64,000 nucleotides of DNA, taken from contig CAXSGY010000002.1 of the NCBI GenBank assembly GCA_964237235.1, positions 62,001-126,000 of the forward strand, in the 5' to 3' direction. The DNA is from GCA-002050365 sp964237235. GTDB lineage: Bacteria > Acidobacteriota > Blastocatellia > Pyrinomonadales > Pyrinomonadaceae. A program made the translations under genes and the position numbers. The notes beneath the pieces were generated by a model. It searched no databases. It was not told the DNA's origin and saw only the letters and a list, made by a program, of their open reading frames with translations. Shown piece by piece: positions 34,039 to 40,790 of the stretch; the first letter of the stretch is position 1, and every line of letters begins with the position of its first letter.

Positions 34039-34054
34039 GTTCCGTTGCAAACCT

Positions 34055-34294
34055 TCAAGCCTGCTTTTGAACTTGCCGATGGGCAACTTTCATCAACATT
34101 CGCAACGCTTCATTGACAGCTTCCGCGTCGGGAAACGCCGCCTGCACGTCAGGCTCCAACAAAACTAGATTTGTTCCTGCCCGATAACGCTCGACATATT
34201 TGCCGCGAACTCTACCTTTTAACTGCGAAAGGTCATATTCGGGACGCATCTCGTCTTCCAATGTTTTAGTATTCTCCTCGTTCATATTTCTCAC
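34055..34294 (-). CDS. Probable antitoxin partner of BrnT (79 aa)
   Basis: Follows the toxin gene with a 29-bp overlap on the same strand, the order of brnT-brnA. The sequence (RGKYVERYRAGTNLVLLEPD, AFPDAEAVNEALRMLM) is of a kind often found next to BrnT-like toxins and is not a classic BrnA. ATG at 34285 is another possible start. Confidence 0.65.
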   Translation of the reverse strand: MRNMNEENTKTLEDEMRPEYDLSQLKGRVRGKYVERYRAGTNLVLLEPDVQAAFPDAEAVNEALRMLMKVAHRQVQKQA

Positions 34295-34544
34295 GTTCTC
34301 CGCGCGTCGGTTCTCTTGCGCTGATTATTCGGACAGTTTCGCCGCCGTCCGTGTGCGAAACAAATAAAAGGCTGCCTTTCTCAGAATGCCCGATAATCAG
34401 AAATCTCTGCTCGTTAGCCGAATGCTCCGGGTCGTCAAACGTATCTGAAAGCGGGTCGCCAAAAACCGTCGCGGCTTCCTCAAACGAAACTTTATGTTTG
34501 ACAAGATTACTCGCCGCTTTGTTTTTGTCCCAATCAAACCGCAC
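34266..34544 (-). CDS. BrnT-family toxin (cassette 11, 92 aa)
   Basis: BrnT signatures: FDWDKNKAASNLVKHKVSFE at the N-terminus, VFGDPLSDTFDD, RFLIIGHSEKGSLLFVSHT, RIISAREPTRGERE at the C-terminus. BrnT toxins are RelE-fold ribonucleases. Complete length. Cotranscribed with its partner downstream. Confidence 0.9.
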   Translation of the reverse strand: MRFDWDKNKAASNLVKHKVSFEEAATVFGDPLSDTFDDPEHSANEQRFLIIGHSEKGSLLFVSHTDGGETVRIISAREPTRGEREKYERGEY

Positions 34545-34603
34545 AACAAGAATATAACGGTTTTCCGGTTATTTTTCTAGCAGTTTCGATTTCACGCGCA
34601 GAT

Positions 34604-34715
34604 GCCGAACGCTTGAGATGACGTGGGCGAAACCGGCAACACGCAAGCTAAAGTTTAACGGACAACGTTCTTATGAGGCAAGCCGTTTCGCCTCACGTCC
34701 ATTGATTTGTTGGGC
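34604..34715 (-). repeat. attC site 2
   Basis: R'' GCCGAAC, GCTTGAG, ATGACGTG, stem GGGCGAAACCGG; right half CCGTTTCGCC, TCACGTCCAT, TGATTT and R' GTTGGGC, a perfect GTTRRRY core (34709-34715). Confidence 0.88.
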
Positions 34716-34720
34716 GGCTG

Positions 34721-35200
34721 TTAGATACCAGATGTCTCCGCCGTTTTTACAACAAACTGTTTTTTCTCACAGTCATAAACAAATTTAACATTGCAGCCGC
34801 CTTCAAGCGAGTAATTGTAACTGCGTTTCTCAAAACTTAAATAATAGAATAAGATGTTTAACTCTAATTCCGTGCTGTCACTTTGCAGTGGGCGAATTGC
34901 GAGAATGGATATTAGTTCTCGGTTTTTCTTGTAACGTGCGGCGAGCGTGTTTGTGTCTAAATACCCGACTTTAATTTTCCCGAATTGCGTTGGCAAGTTT
35001 CTGGTTGTGAAAAGGTTGTATTCAACAATGACAGAGCGTTCAACCTCAACACTATTTTCAGCTTGCGGCTCTTTAACCAAACAAGCGGATAATGCTTTTG
35101 CGTAGAGATTATTTTCGGTTGTCGCAGCTTTGTCTTGCGAAAAACCGCTTGTAATCAGCAATCCAAAAAACAAAACAAAAAGTGTGCCGAATTTTGCCAT
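34721..35200 (-). CDS. Exported protein of unknown function (cassette 10, 159 aa)
   Basis: A signal peptide (FGTLFVLFFGLLITSGFSQ) precedes a polar domain with two cysteines near the end (GGCNVKF, YDCEKKQF). No family recognised. ATG at 35200 gives the best signal peptide; a TTG 18 nt earlier is possible. The stop is 5 bp from attC site 2. Confidence 0.65.
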   Translation of the reverse strand: MAKFGTLFVLFFGLLITSGFSQDKAATTENNLYAKALSACLVKEPQAENSVEVERSVIVEYNLFTTRNLPTQFGKIKVGYLDTNTLAARYKKNRELISILAIRPLQSDSTELELNILFYYLSFEKRSYNYSLEGGCNVKFVYDCEKKQFVVKTAETSGI

Positions 35201-35232
35201 AAAGTATATAAACCTCAAATTTTAGGGAAGCC

Positions 35233-35343
35233 GCCTAACGGCTGAGATGACGTGGCGCGGGCGGCAACACGCAACTCTAAATTTAACAATGGACGCTGAT
35301 AAGAGGACAGCTGCCCGCGCTCACGTCCATTGATTTGTTATAC
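35233..35343 (-). repeat. attC site 3, CGCGGGC-stem subtype
   Basis: R'' GCCTAAC (perfect RYYYAAC), GGCTGAG, ATGACGTG, then a distinct stem GCGCGGGCGGC pairing with GCTGCCCGCGC; R' GTTATAC. Only sites 3 and 5 have this stem, and both terminate an 87-bp mini-cassette. Confidence 0.88.
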
Positions 35344-35425
35344 ATTTGGCTGATTTCATAATGCCGCCGCGTTATTGCCAACTCTTGGAAATGAGCGGCG
35401 CATTTCCTTTTCAGCCAAATGTATA
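35339..35425 (-). ncRNA. Palindromic ORF-less mini-cassette A (87 bp)
   Basis: No reading frame. The outer arms TATACATTTGGCTGA and TCAGCCAAATGTATA are perfect complements; inner arms AATGCCGCCGC and GCGGCGCATT pair imperfectly. A homologue of identical length lies at 36283-36369 with base changes on both sides of the stem that keep pairing. The element may be a folded RNA or a folded single-stranded DNA; type is inferred. Confidence 0.5.
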
Positions 35426-35532
35426 ACGATTGAGATGACGTGGGCGAAACCGGCGACACGCAACTATAAGTAAAAGAAAGGACGTTTTTATGAGGCAAGC
35501 TGTTTCGCCTCACATCCATTGACTTGTTCGGC
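35421..35532 (-). repeat. attC site 4
   Basis: R'' GTATAAC, GATTGAG, ATGACGTG, stem GGGCGAAACCGG; right half TGTTTCGCC, TCACATCCAT (one base differs from the others), TGACTT, R' GTTCGGC. Confidence 0.85.
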
Positions 35533-35559
35533 ATTACGTTATTATTAAAGGCTTTCTGT

Positions 35560-35886
35560 TCACAGTAAATCAAGCCAGAATTTTACTGCGTCCTCGACTT
35601 GTTGCATTTGTTCGTCGGTCAAAATTCCAAGTTTTCTGATGAACTTCGAGTGCGAAACGCTGATAATATTCTGCACGTCAAATGCACCTTTTTGCAAAAA
35701 GCGAATGTTCAAATTGACCTCAAAGCGGGTGCCTCTGACGCTCGTCGTGTGCGAAACGACTGTGGTTAAAGCGCGGTCTGTGTCTTCAACTTCGATACTG
35801 AAAACTAAACACGGGCGCGTTTTTGCCGCATAACCTAAATCTACCAGCCAAACTTCGCCGCGCTTGGCATACGCGCCTGCACTCAT
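35560..35886 (-). CDS. MazF/PemK-like toxin (cassette 8, 108 aa)
   Basis: Signatures YAKRGEVWLVDLGYAAKTRP, CLVFSIEV, VVSHTTSVRGTRFEV, and C-terminal LTDEQMQQVEDAVKFWLDL match the MazF fold. The start overlaps the upstream antitoxin stop by 4 bp (ATGA). Only moderate similarity to the other MazF-like toxin at 33300, so the two cassettes are not recent duplicates. Confidence 0.82.
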   Translation of the reverse strand: MSAGAYAKRGEVWLVDLGYAAKTRPCLVFSIEVEDTDRALTTVVSHTTSVRGTRFEVNLNIRFLQKGAFDVQNIISVSHSKFIRKLGILTDEQMQQVEDAVKFWLDLL

Positions 35887-36086
35887 TTGGCTTGCGCCTC
35901 CAATTCGGCTTCTTCGCGGTCAAGCGCAAGAAATAAATCTTCTGCCAACAAAGTTTGTTCCTCATCGGAAAGGTCGGGCGAACCAAAAATATCGGTTCGG
36001 CGCACGACTTCAACGGCTAAATCACGCTTTTCAGGTTCGCTTAGTTTTTCAAAATAAACCAGTAGATTTTCAACTGTTTGTGTCAT
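35883..36086 (-). CDS. Probable antitoxin (cassette 8, 67 aa)
   Basis: A small acidic helical protein (VENLLVYFEKLSEPEKRDLA, SDEEQTLLAEDLFLALDREE) directly upstream of a MazF-like toxin with an ATGA overlap. It resembles addiction-module components without a recognisable DNA-binding motif. Function is inferred from position. Confidence 0.7.
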   Translation of the reverse strand: MTQTVENLLVYFEKLSEPEKRDLAVEVVRRTDIFGSPDLSDEEQTLLAEDLFLALDREEAELEAQAK

Positions 36087-36175
36087 TTTCTTTTTACCTC
36101 ACAAGTAACATTGAAAACGAAAAAACAACAAATTACAAGTTTTCAAAAAGCGAATGTCGCGGAAAAAGAGAAGAT

Positions 36176-36287
36176 GCCGAACGATTGAGATGACGTGGCG
36201 CGGGCGGCAACACGCAAGCCAACATTTCACCAAAGACGTTTCATAAGAAGCAAGCTGCCCGCGCTCACGTCCATTGATTTGTTATAC
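36176..36287 (-). repeat. attC site 5, CGCGGGC-stem subtype
   Basis: R'' GCCGAAC, GATTGAG, ATGACGTG, stem GCGCGGGCGGC/GCTGCCCGCGC as in site 3; R' GTTATAC. It ends mini-cassette B. Confidence 0.88.
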
Positions 36288-36369
36288 ATCCGGTTGACCT
36301 CAAAACGTCGCCGCCATTTTGAACTTCGAGAAAAACGCGGCGCGATTTTCCTATTCAACCGGATGTATA
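36283..36369 (-). ncRNA. Palindromic ORF-less mini-cassette B (87 bp)
   Basis: Outer arms TATACATCCGGTTGA and TCAACCGGATGTATA pair perfectly; inner arms ACGTCGCCGC and GCGGCGCGAT pair partly. It aligns without gaps to mini-cassette A. Where A has TT/AA and C/G in the outer stem, B has CC/GG and T/A, so the structure is kept while sequence changes. Confidence 0.5.
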
Positions 36370-36477
36370 ACGATTGAGATGACGTGGGGCGAAACCAATT
36401 ACACGCAACTCCGAGTTAAACAAAGCAAGTTTTAAAAGAGAAGCTGTTTCGCCCTCACGTCCATTGATTTGTTCGAT
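36365..36477 (-). repeat. attC site 6
   Basis: R'' GTATAAC, GATTGAG, ATGACGTG, stem GGGGCGAAACC; right half TGTTTCGCCC, TCACGTCCAT, TGATTT, R' GTTCGAT. Confidence 0.87.
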
Positions 36478-36517
36478 GCCGCCGTTGCATAAAATCCGTG
36501 TTTGCCAAAGATGAAAT

Positions 36518-37282
36518 TTATCTGTAATGCTTTTCGTCTTTATCATCGAAAGTGCTTTTATATGGATATGGCAAAACTTCAATAGATTTCTGCCCGAATT
36601 TGCGTCCGTCCCAGCCGAAACGAAACTTTGTAGTGCTTTTTAATGCCCAATCTGTGTGTTGCCAAAGTTTTTCTATTTCTGAATAATCAACTTCCGGTTC
36701 AAAACCGACAATTTTACATTTGCCGTATAATTCGACAATCAATTCTTTGTCGTCAAGGAAAAAATCTCTCGTTCCGCCGTGTGCTTCACTTCCGGTCGTG
36801 AACTGCCAAATTATTTGCGGGCGTTTGTTTCGCATTGTAAAGACTATGAAAGAAACCGAACGCCAAGAAGAACCGCAATAAGTTTGATTATTCAAAGTTA
36901 CAAGCGCGTCATCTTCACCGTCATTCGTCAAATCCAGATATTTAACTTTATCGAGAGAAATTTTTGTCCTGCAACCGTCTTCCTCAAACACAAGTTCGCC
37001 GTCTTCAAGTTTGACGGGCATTCTCAGTCCTGTCCAAATGCGCGGATATTTGAAATTAATAAAGTCAACCTTGCCGATAGCCGAATCTGAAGCCTCGTTC
37101 GTAGGTGGCTCTGTGATTTCTGGTTGTAGTGATACGGGCTGACTTATTTCGTTGTTTCGATTCAGTGTTGGTGTTTGAACTTCGGTTGGTGATTGTCTGA
37201 ATTGGCAAAAGAAAGCAACTACAACTGTTCCGGCTATAAAGGCGGCAAGAAAGATAATCAGTTTAGACGTATGGTTTTTCAT
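36518..37282 (-). CDS. Exported or membrane-anchored protein of unknown function (cassette 6, 254 aa)
   Basis: An N-terminal hydrophobic segment (LIIFLAAFIAGTVVVAFFCQ) could be a signal or anchor, possibly lipoprotein-like. After a Pro-rich linker, residues 70-250 form one domain containing DLTNDGEDDALVTLN, a Ca-binding-like Asp/Asn loop, and two Cys. No family recognised. The stop is 40 bp from attC site 6. Confidence 0.65.
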   Translation of the reverse strand: MKNHTSKLIIFLAAFIAGTVVVAFFCQFRQSPTEVQTPTLNRNNEISQPVSLQPEITEPPTNEASDSAIGKVDFINFKYPRIWTGLRMPVKLEDGELVFEEDGCRTKISLDKVKYLDLTNDGEDDALVTLNNQTYCGSSWRSVSFIVFTMRNKRPQIIWQFTTGSEAHGGTRDFFLDDKELIVELYGKCKIVGFEPEVDYSEIEKLWQHTDWALKSTTKFRFGWDGRKFGQKSIEVLPYPYKSTFDDKDEKHYR

Positions 37283-37319
37283 TTCTCAATTAGTCAATTC
37301 ACTTATTTTACCACGAGGC

Positions 37320-37430
37320 ATCGAACGATTGAGATGACGTGGGCGAAACGGCAACACGCAACTCTGAATAAAAGAATGGACGTGTTTAAGAAGATAGCTG
37401 TTTCGCCTCACGTCCATTGATTTGTTGGGT
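37320..37430 (-). repeat. attC site 7
   Basis: R'' ATCGAAC, GATTGAG, ATGACGTG, stem GGGCGAAACGG; right half TGTTTCGCC, TCACGTCCAT, TGATTT, R' GTTGGGT (perfect core). Confidence 0.88.
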
Positions 37431-37449
37431 TGTCGTTTATTTTCACCAC

Positions 37450-38043
37450 TCAACTCTGCGAACGAATGTTTGCTCTACGAGTTTGTTCTTTAGAGAGACA
37501 CTCGTTGCAATAAGAATTACCTAAAGTTTCGTAATCGTCAAAAGCAATCAAAACCGTTTCCGAATTGGCGTGTTTGCACCAATATTCTTCGTTATACATA
37601 CGCAACAAAATCATTCCCTTCATCGGCACACGAGTTTCGATTGAACCCTTCGCCTGCGTCAGACAAACGTCGCAAAGCCAAATGCCTTCGCGGTTTGGAA
37701 ACTCGCGTTTCTGGCAATTATAGCAACGCAAAGCGCGACGAATGCCATCAGCATCTTTGACATACGGCACAACGTCGGGAAAAACAAGACGTTCCTGCAA
37801 AAGCGTTTCCATCTGCCAAGATGTTTCTTCCGAGAGTTGTTCAATTCGAGCGCGAACGTCAGCGTTACGTTGTTTCAGCAAAGCGTAAATCTGCTGAACA
37901 TTTCTAACGGCGGAAACGGCTCGTTCGTCGTGTGGCAAAGAATAATCTCTTACACCGACATCGCGCAACGCCAAACATAAATCTTCAACCAGTTCGTCGG
38001 TTGGACGTTGCTTCATCGGTAATGGCGACGGTGTGCTTTGCAT
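37450..38043 (-). CDS. Zinc-finger protein of unknown function (cassette 5, 197 aa)
   Basis: Residues 1-90 are helical. Two probable zinc sites follow: CYNC...CDVC (residues about 107-129) and C...CNEC near residues 156-184. No family recognised; nucleic acid or protein binding is possible. The gene ends 20 bp from attC site 7. Confidence 0.65.
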   Translation of the reverse strand: MQSTPSPLPMKQRPTDELVEDLCLALRDVGVRDYSLPHDERAVSAVRNVQQIYALLKQRNADVRARIEQLSEETSWQMETLLQERLVFPDVVPYVKDADGIRRALRCYNCQKREFPNREGIWLCDVCLTQAKGSIETRVPMKGMILLRMYNEEYWCKHANSETVLIAFDDYETLGNSYCNECLSKEQTRRANIRSQS

Positions 38044-38061
38044 CGTTATTCAAAAGAAGCA

Positions 38062-38174
38062 ACCTAACGGCTGAGATGACGTGGGGCGAAACCGCCACCA
38101 CGCAACTCTGAGTTTAACGAATTACGCGATAAGAAAGTCGCTGTTTCGCCCTCACGTCCATTGATTTGTTCGAT
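38062..38174 (-). repeat. attC site 8
   Basis: R'' ACCTAAC (perfect core), GGCTGAG, ATGACGTG, stem GGGGCGAAACCG; right half TGTTTCGCCC, TCACGTCCAT, TGATTT, R' GTTCGAT. Confidence 0.88.
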
Positions 38175-38180
38175 GCGGCG

Positions 38181-38645
38181 TTAATTTTCACGCGCCTCTT
38201 TCATTTCTGCCGTCAGCAAGTCTATTTCACGCGAAGGAAATAAACGATGCCAACGTGCATTTAGTTCTTCTGTCGAAAAGCGTCCTTGCAAATCTCGCAA
38301 TGCTCGCCAAAACGGTAAGCAAACATCAGCGTAAGTGCCGGAAAATGTGAAAACTTTTTCTCCGCGTCCAATACCGCGATGATAATCGGAAAACTCGTAA
38401 ATTTCAAGATTGACATTCGCGCCGCTTCGGGCAAACAACATCTCAAATTCAGGCGGTTCACAATGCCACATAACTTTAGCTTGACCGTCGTGCAACAAAC
38501 TGTGCAAAGCGTCGGTCAAGGCGAGAAACGAATCGCTTGGCGTGTAAGACGCGACGATGGTCAAAGTTTCAACGTCGTAGGAAATAGTCAGCCCAACCCA
38601 ACCGTGTTCCAAATCATCGAAGGCGATTTTTAATTTCGGTTGCAT
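38181..38645 (-). CDS. Hypothetical protein (cassette 4, 154 aa)
   Basis: Soluble alpha/beta protein (MQPKLKIAFDDLEHGWVGLT, then ALTDALHSLLHDGQAKVMWH) with no recognised family. It resembles small cassette-borne proteins without motifs. ATG at 38645 is used because the frame upstream runs into attC site 9. The stop is 7 bp from attC site 8. Confidence 0.6.
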   Translation of the reverse strand: MQPKLKIAFDDLEHGWVGLTISYDVETLTIVASYTPSDSFLALTDALHSLLHDGQAKVMWHCEPPEFEMLFARSGANVNLEIYEFSDYHRGIGRGEKVFTFSGTYADVCLPFWRALRDLQGRFSTEELNARWHRLFPSREIDLLTAEMKEAREN

Positions 38646-38674
38646 ACGGCGAACGTCTGAGACAAAAAGAAAGC

Positions 38675-38788
38675 ATCGAACGGCTGAGATGACGTGGGGC
38701 GAAACCGCCACCGCGCAACTCCAACTTTAACGGACGACGCTAATAAGAAAGTCGCTGTTTCGCCCTCACGTCCATTGATTGGTTGTGC
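38675..38788 (-). repeat. attC site 9
   Basis: R'' ATCGAAC, GGCTGAG, ATGACGTG, stem GGGGCGAAACCG; right half TGTTTCGCCC, TCACGTCCAT, TGATTG, R' GTTGTGC. The L'-R' spacer is one base longer than in other sites. Confidence 0.86.
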
Positions 38789-38799
38789 TTGTTTTTGCA

Positions 38800-39237
38800 T
38801 TAGAGAGCTTCCTTTTCGTCAACATCTGGCGGATATAAACTTAATCGAATTGCTAAACCACAATTTGCAAGACGTTCCATCAAGTTTGAAGAAAAGTGTG
38901 TTCCACCTCGCCCGCTTCCTGAACTGAAGCTCAAAAACATCTCGCCTTTGACATCTGGCAAAGCCAAAATTGTTTTTAGTTCGCTTTCTTTCAATTCTAA
39001 AATATCAAGCAATTTTATGATTTGCTCTTCAAAAGGAACGCTTGAATCTGCCGAAGAATCGGAAACCCAAACATTGGTTTTGTATTTAGCGTAACGCGGA
39101 TCATTTTGAACCTGCTCGCCTTTTTTGCAGATTGCATCTGCCTCTAAATCAAGAAGTTCTTCAATGTCGTCAATCGGCAAATTGTCGCCCATCAAGCGAA
39201 AACTTGCGCGATGCCATTTTTCTTCATCAGAAAGCAT
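38800..39237 (-). CDS. DUF4279-like protein (cassette 3, 145 aa)
   Basis: The start HRASFRLMGDNLPIDDIEEL, LLDLEADAICKKGEQ and the end FSSNLMERLANCGLAIRLSL fit the DUF4279 pattern, a family of unknown role often found in mobile contexts. The assignment is from memory of the pattern. The stop is 12 bp from attC site 9. Confidence 0.6.
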   Translation of the reverse strand: MLSDEEKWHRASFRLMGDNLPIDDIEELLDLEADAICKKGEQVQNDPRYAKYKTNVWVSDSSADSSVPFEEQIIKLLDILELKESELKTILALPDVKGEMFLSFSSGSGRGGTHFSSNLMERLANCGLAIRLSLYPPDVDEKEAL

Positions 39238-39258
39238 TTTGAATTACACCGAGAAAAG

Positions 39259-39370
39259 CACAAACGGTTGAGATGACGTGGGCGAAACCGGCAACACGCA
39301 ACTCTGGGTTTAACAAGGGACGTTTTTAAGAAGATCGCGGTTTCGCCTCACGTCCATTGATTTGTTCGGT
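39259..39370 (-). repeat. attC site 10
   Basis: R'' CACAAAC (poor core), GGTTGAG, ATGACGTG, stem GGGCGAAACCGG; right half CGGTTTCGCC, TCACGTCCAT, TGATTT, R' GTTCGGT. Confidence 0.85.
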
Positions 39371-39742
39371 TTGTCTTTGGCTTTAACACGCCGCCAACCT
39401 TCGTTCACGTTGGCACAAAACAGTAACCGTTCGTTTCACGCCGTTTAGCTTCACAGCCGTTTCAGTTTAACGGACTTTGTTTGCCTTCGCACAACTTCAG
39501 CCAAAGTTTACAGCGTTTCCATTTTCGTTTTCCGCTGCCGACAAGCAACTTTGATTTTCACCCGCTGACGTGAAATTCTTTCATCTCACGAGAACACGGA
39601 CTTTGTTGAGCCACCCGAAACTCAAATCGCAGTTGGCTTTTCTTTCAGCGTTAAAATTCATTCAAGTTTGTTGTCAACGAGAAACCAAAGTGATTCTGAA
39701 AAGTTCCGGCTTCCGAATATCTCAACTCAACGTTCAAGAAAA
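39371..39742. other. ORF-less cassette 2 (372 bp)
   Basis: Between attC sites 10 and 11 no minus-strand frame of useful length exists. A 61-codon plus-strand frame runs into attC site 11 and has no ribosome binding site, so I do not call it. Content is unexplained; it could be a decayed gene or a non-coding cassette. Confidence 0.6.
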
Positions 39743-39855
39743 ACCGAACGATTGAGATGACGTGGGGCGAAACCGCCGCCAAGCCCGTTTGAGTTTAACG
39801 GACAACGTAATAAGAAAGTCGCTGTTTCGCCCTCACGTCCATTGATTTGTTCGAT
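39743..39855 (-). repeat. attC site 11
   Basis: R'' ACCGAAC, GATTGAG, ATGACGTG, stem GGGGCGAAACCG; right half TGTTTCGCCC, TCACGTCCAT, TGATTT, R' GTTCGAT. Confidence 0.88.
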
Positions 39856-39910
39856 GCGGCGTTATTTTTGTATTTGTTCCGCCGAATAAAATTTGTAATT
39901 AAAACGAAAA

Positions 39911-40294
39911 CTACCAATCACAAGCACCGAAAAAACCATAACAAAAAGAAATTTGAACTATGCTTCTGAATGGAGTTGGCTTTCCGTCAATTTCTAAAAC
40001 CTTAAATTTCCAACTCGCAACCGTTTCTTCAACATAATTATTGGCATCTTTGCAAAGTCCACTAATAAGTTTCGCGCTTTTTACGATTCCTTCAGCGTCA
40101 ACTTTAACACGAACACGAAACGTCCCTCTAGCGTGGCAATCTCTGACTTCTTGTGGAACATTGGGAAACTCTTGCTTAACCATTTGTTGTCCTTTCGTAA
40201 GTTTTGAAGACAAAACTACCTCTTCTTGTTCCGATTGTGCAGAAGCAGTCAAGAAAAACAACGCAACGAAAATAAAGGATAGCAAAAATTTCAT
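39911..40294 (-). CDS. Exported TonB C-terminal-like protein (cassette 1, 127 aa)
   Basis: A signal peptide (FLLSFIFVALFFLTASAQS) is followed by a TonB-C-like domain: RGTFRVRVKVDAEGIVKSAK, VEETVASWKFKVLE, GKPTPFRSIVQISF. Such stand-alone domains bind outer-membrane or periplasmic partners. ATG at 40294 places the signal peptide correctly. Two cysteines near residues 95 and 125 could bond. It is the most promoter-proximal coding cassette. Confidence 0.7.
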   Translation of the reverse strand: MKFLLSFIFVALFFLTASAQSEQEEVVLSSKLTKGQQMVKQEFPNVPQEVRDCHARGTFRVRVKVDAEGIVKSAKLISGLCKDANNYVEETVASWKFKVLEIDGKPTPFRSIVQISFCYGFFGACDW

Positions 40295-40317
40295 AATGTT
40301 AGATTTTACTCGAAAGT

Positions 40318-40411
40318 ATCGAACCACCGAGTTCACCGGAATTGATGCCCGCACAACGCGAGCATCACAAACCTCGACGGCAGCAATTTCCGGTGCAACG
40401 AATTGTTTGGC
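40318..40411 (-). repeat. Divergent attC-like site 12 (94 bp) at the upstream end of the array
   Basis: R'' ATCGAAC, spacer CACCGAG, L'' TTCACCGG, stem AATTGATGCC; right half GGCAGCAATT, TCCGGTGCAA, spacer CGAATT, R' GTTTGGC. Stem sequence is unrelated to the other twelve sites but box order and spacer lengths are the same. No gene lies to its right before lptFG. Confidence 0.6.
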
Positions 40412-40457
40412 AGAGAGACGATGCTACGAGCGAAAAGTTCGAGAATGCCGACCTTCG

Positions 40458-40526
40458 GATATGTTAAGCTCGTGAGCTTTCCGTCTCCAAGCCGACTTGA
40501 GCGGAAGCTCACGAGCTTAACATATC
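40458..40526. repeat. Long hairpin between cassette array and lptFG
   Basis: GATATGTTAAGCTCGTGAGC and onwards pairs with its complement over about 25 bp around a central 18-nt loop. It lies downstream of lptFG (minus strand) and may terminate or attenuate read-through into the cassettes. The remainder of 40412-40790 shows nothing else. Confidence 0.75.
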
Positions 40527-40790
40527 TGTCAAGACTGCGGCAATCCGGCTTTTTGCGGAACGTTGCAGCGGCTGTCTGCTAAACTTTGTATTCTAACGAA
40601 TTTTTATTTATTTATACCGAATTTTTATACACTTTTCATAATACTAAAGTCAAGAAAAAGGCTTATTATACGGTGTTTTTGGTTTAGTTTTCGCCTGATA
40701 GTATAATTCGCGCTAAAAATTTCTGCCGAATTATTCATAATGGGTCAAAAATACTTTCCGACAGTTTAAAATTCGTTTTTGGCTTTTATT

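Noticed and set aside
35283..35573. Minus-strand frame of 96 codons
   Set aside because: It spans attC site 4, mini-cassette A and part of attC site 3, all of which are non-coding recombination or folded elements.
39570..39755. Plus-strand frame of 61 codons in ORF-less cassette
   Set aside because: Opposite to all cassette genes, runs into attC site 11, no ribosome binding site.
33926..39855. CRISPR array
   Set aside because: The repeats are 111-114 bp imperfect palindromes separated by genes of variable size, with integron core sites; there are no short uniform spacers and no cas genes.
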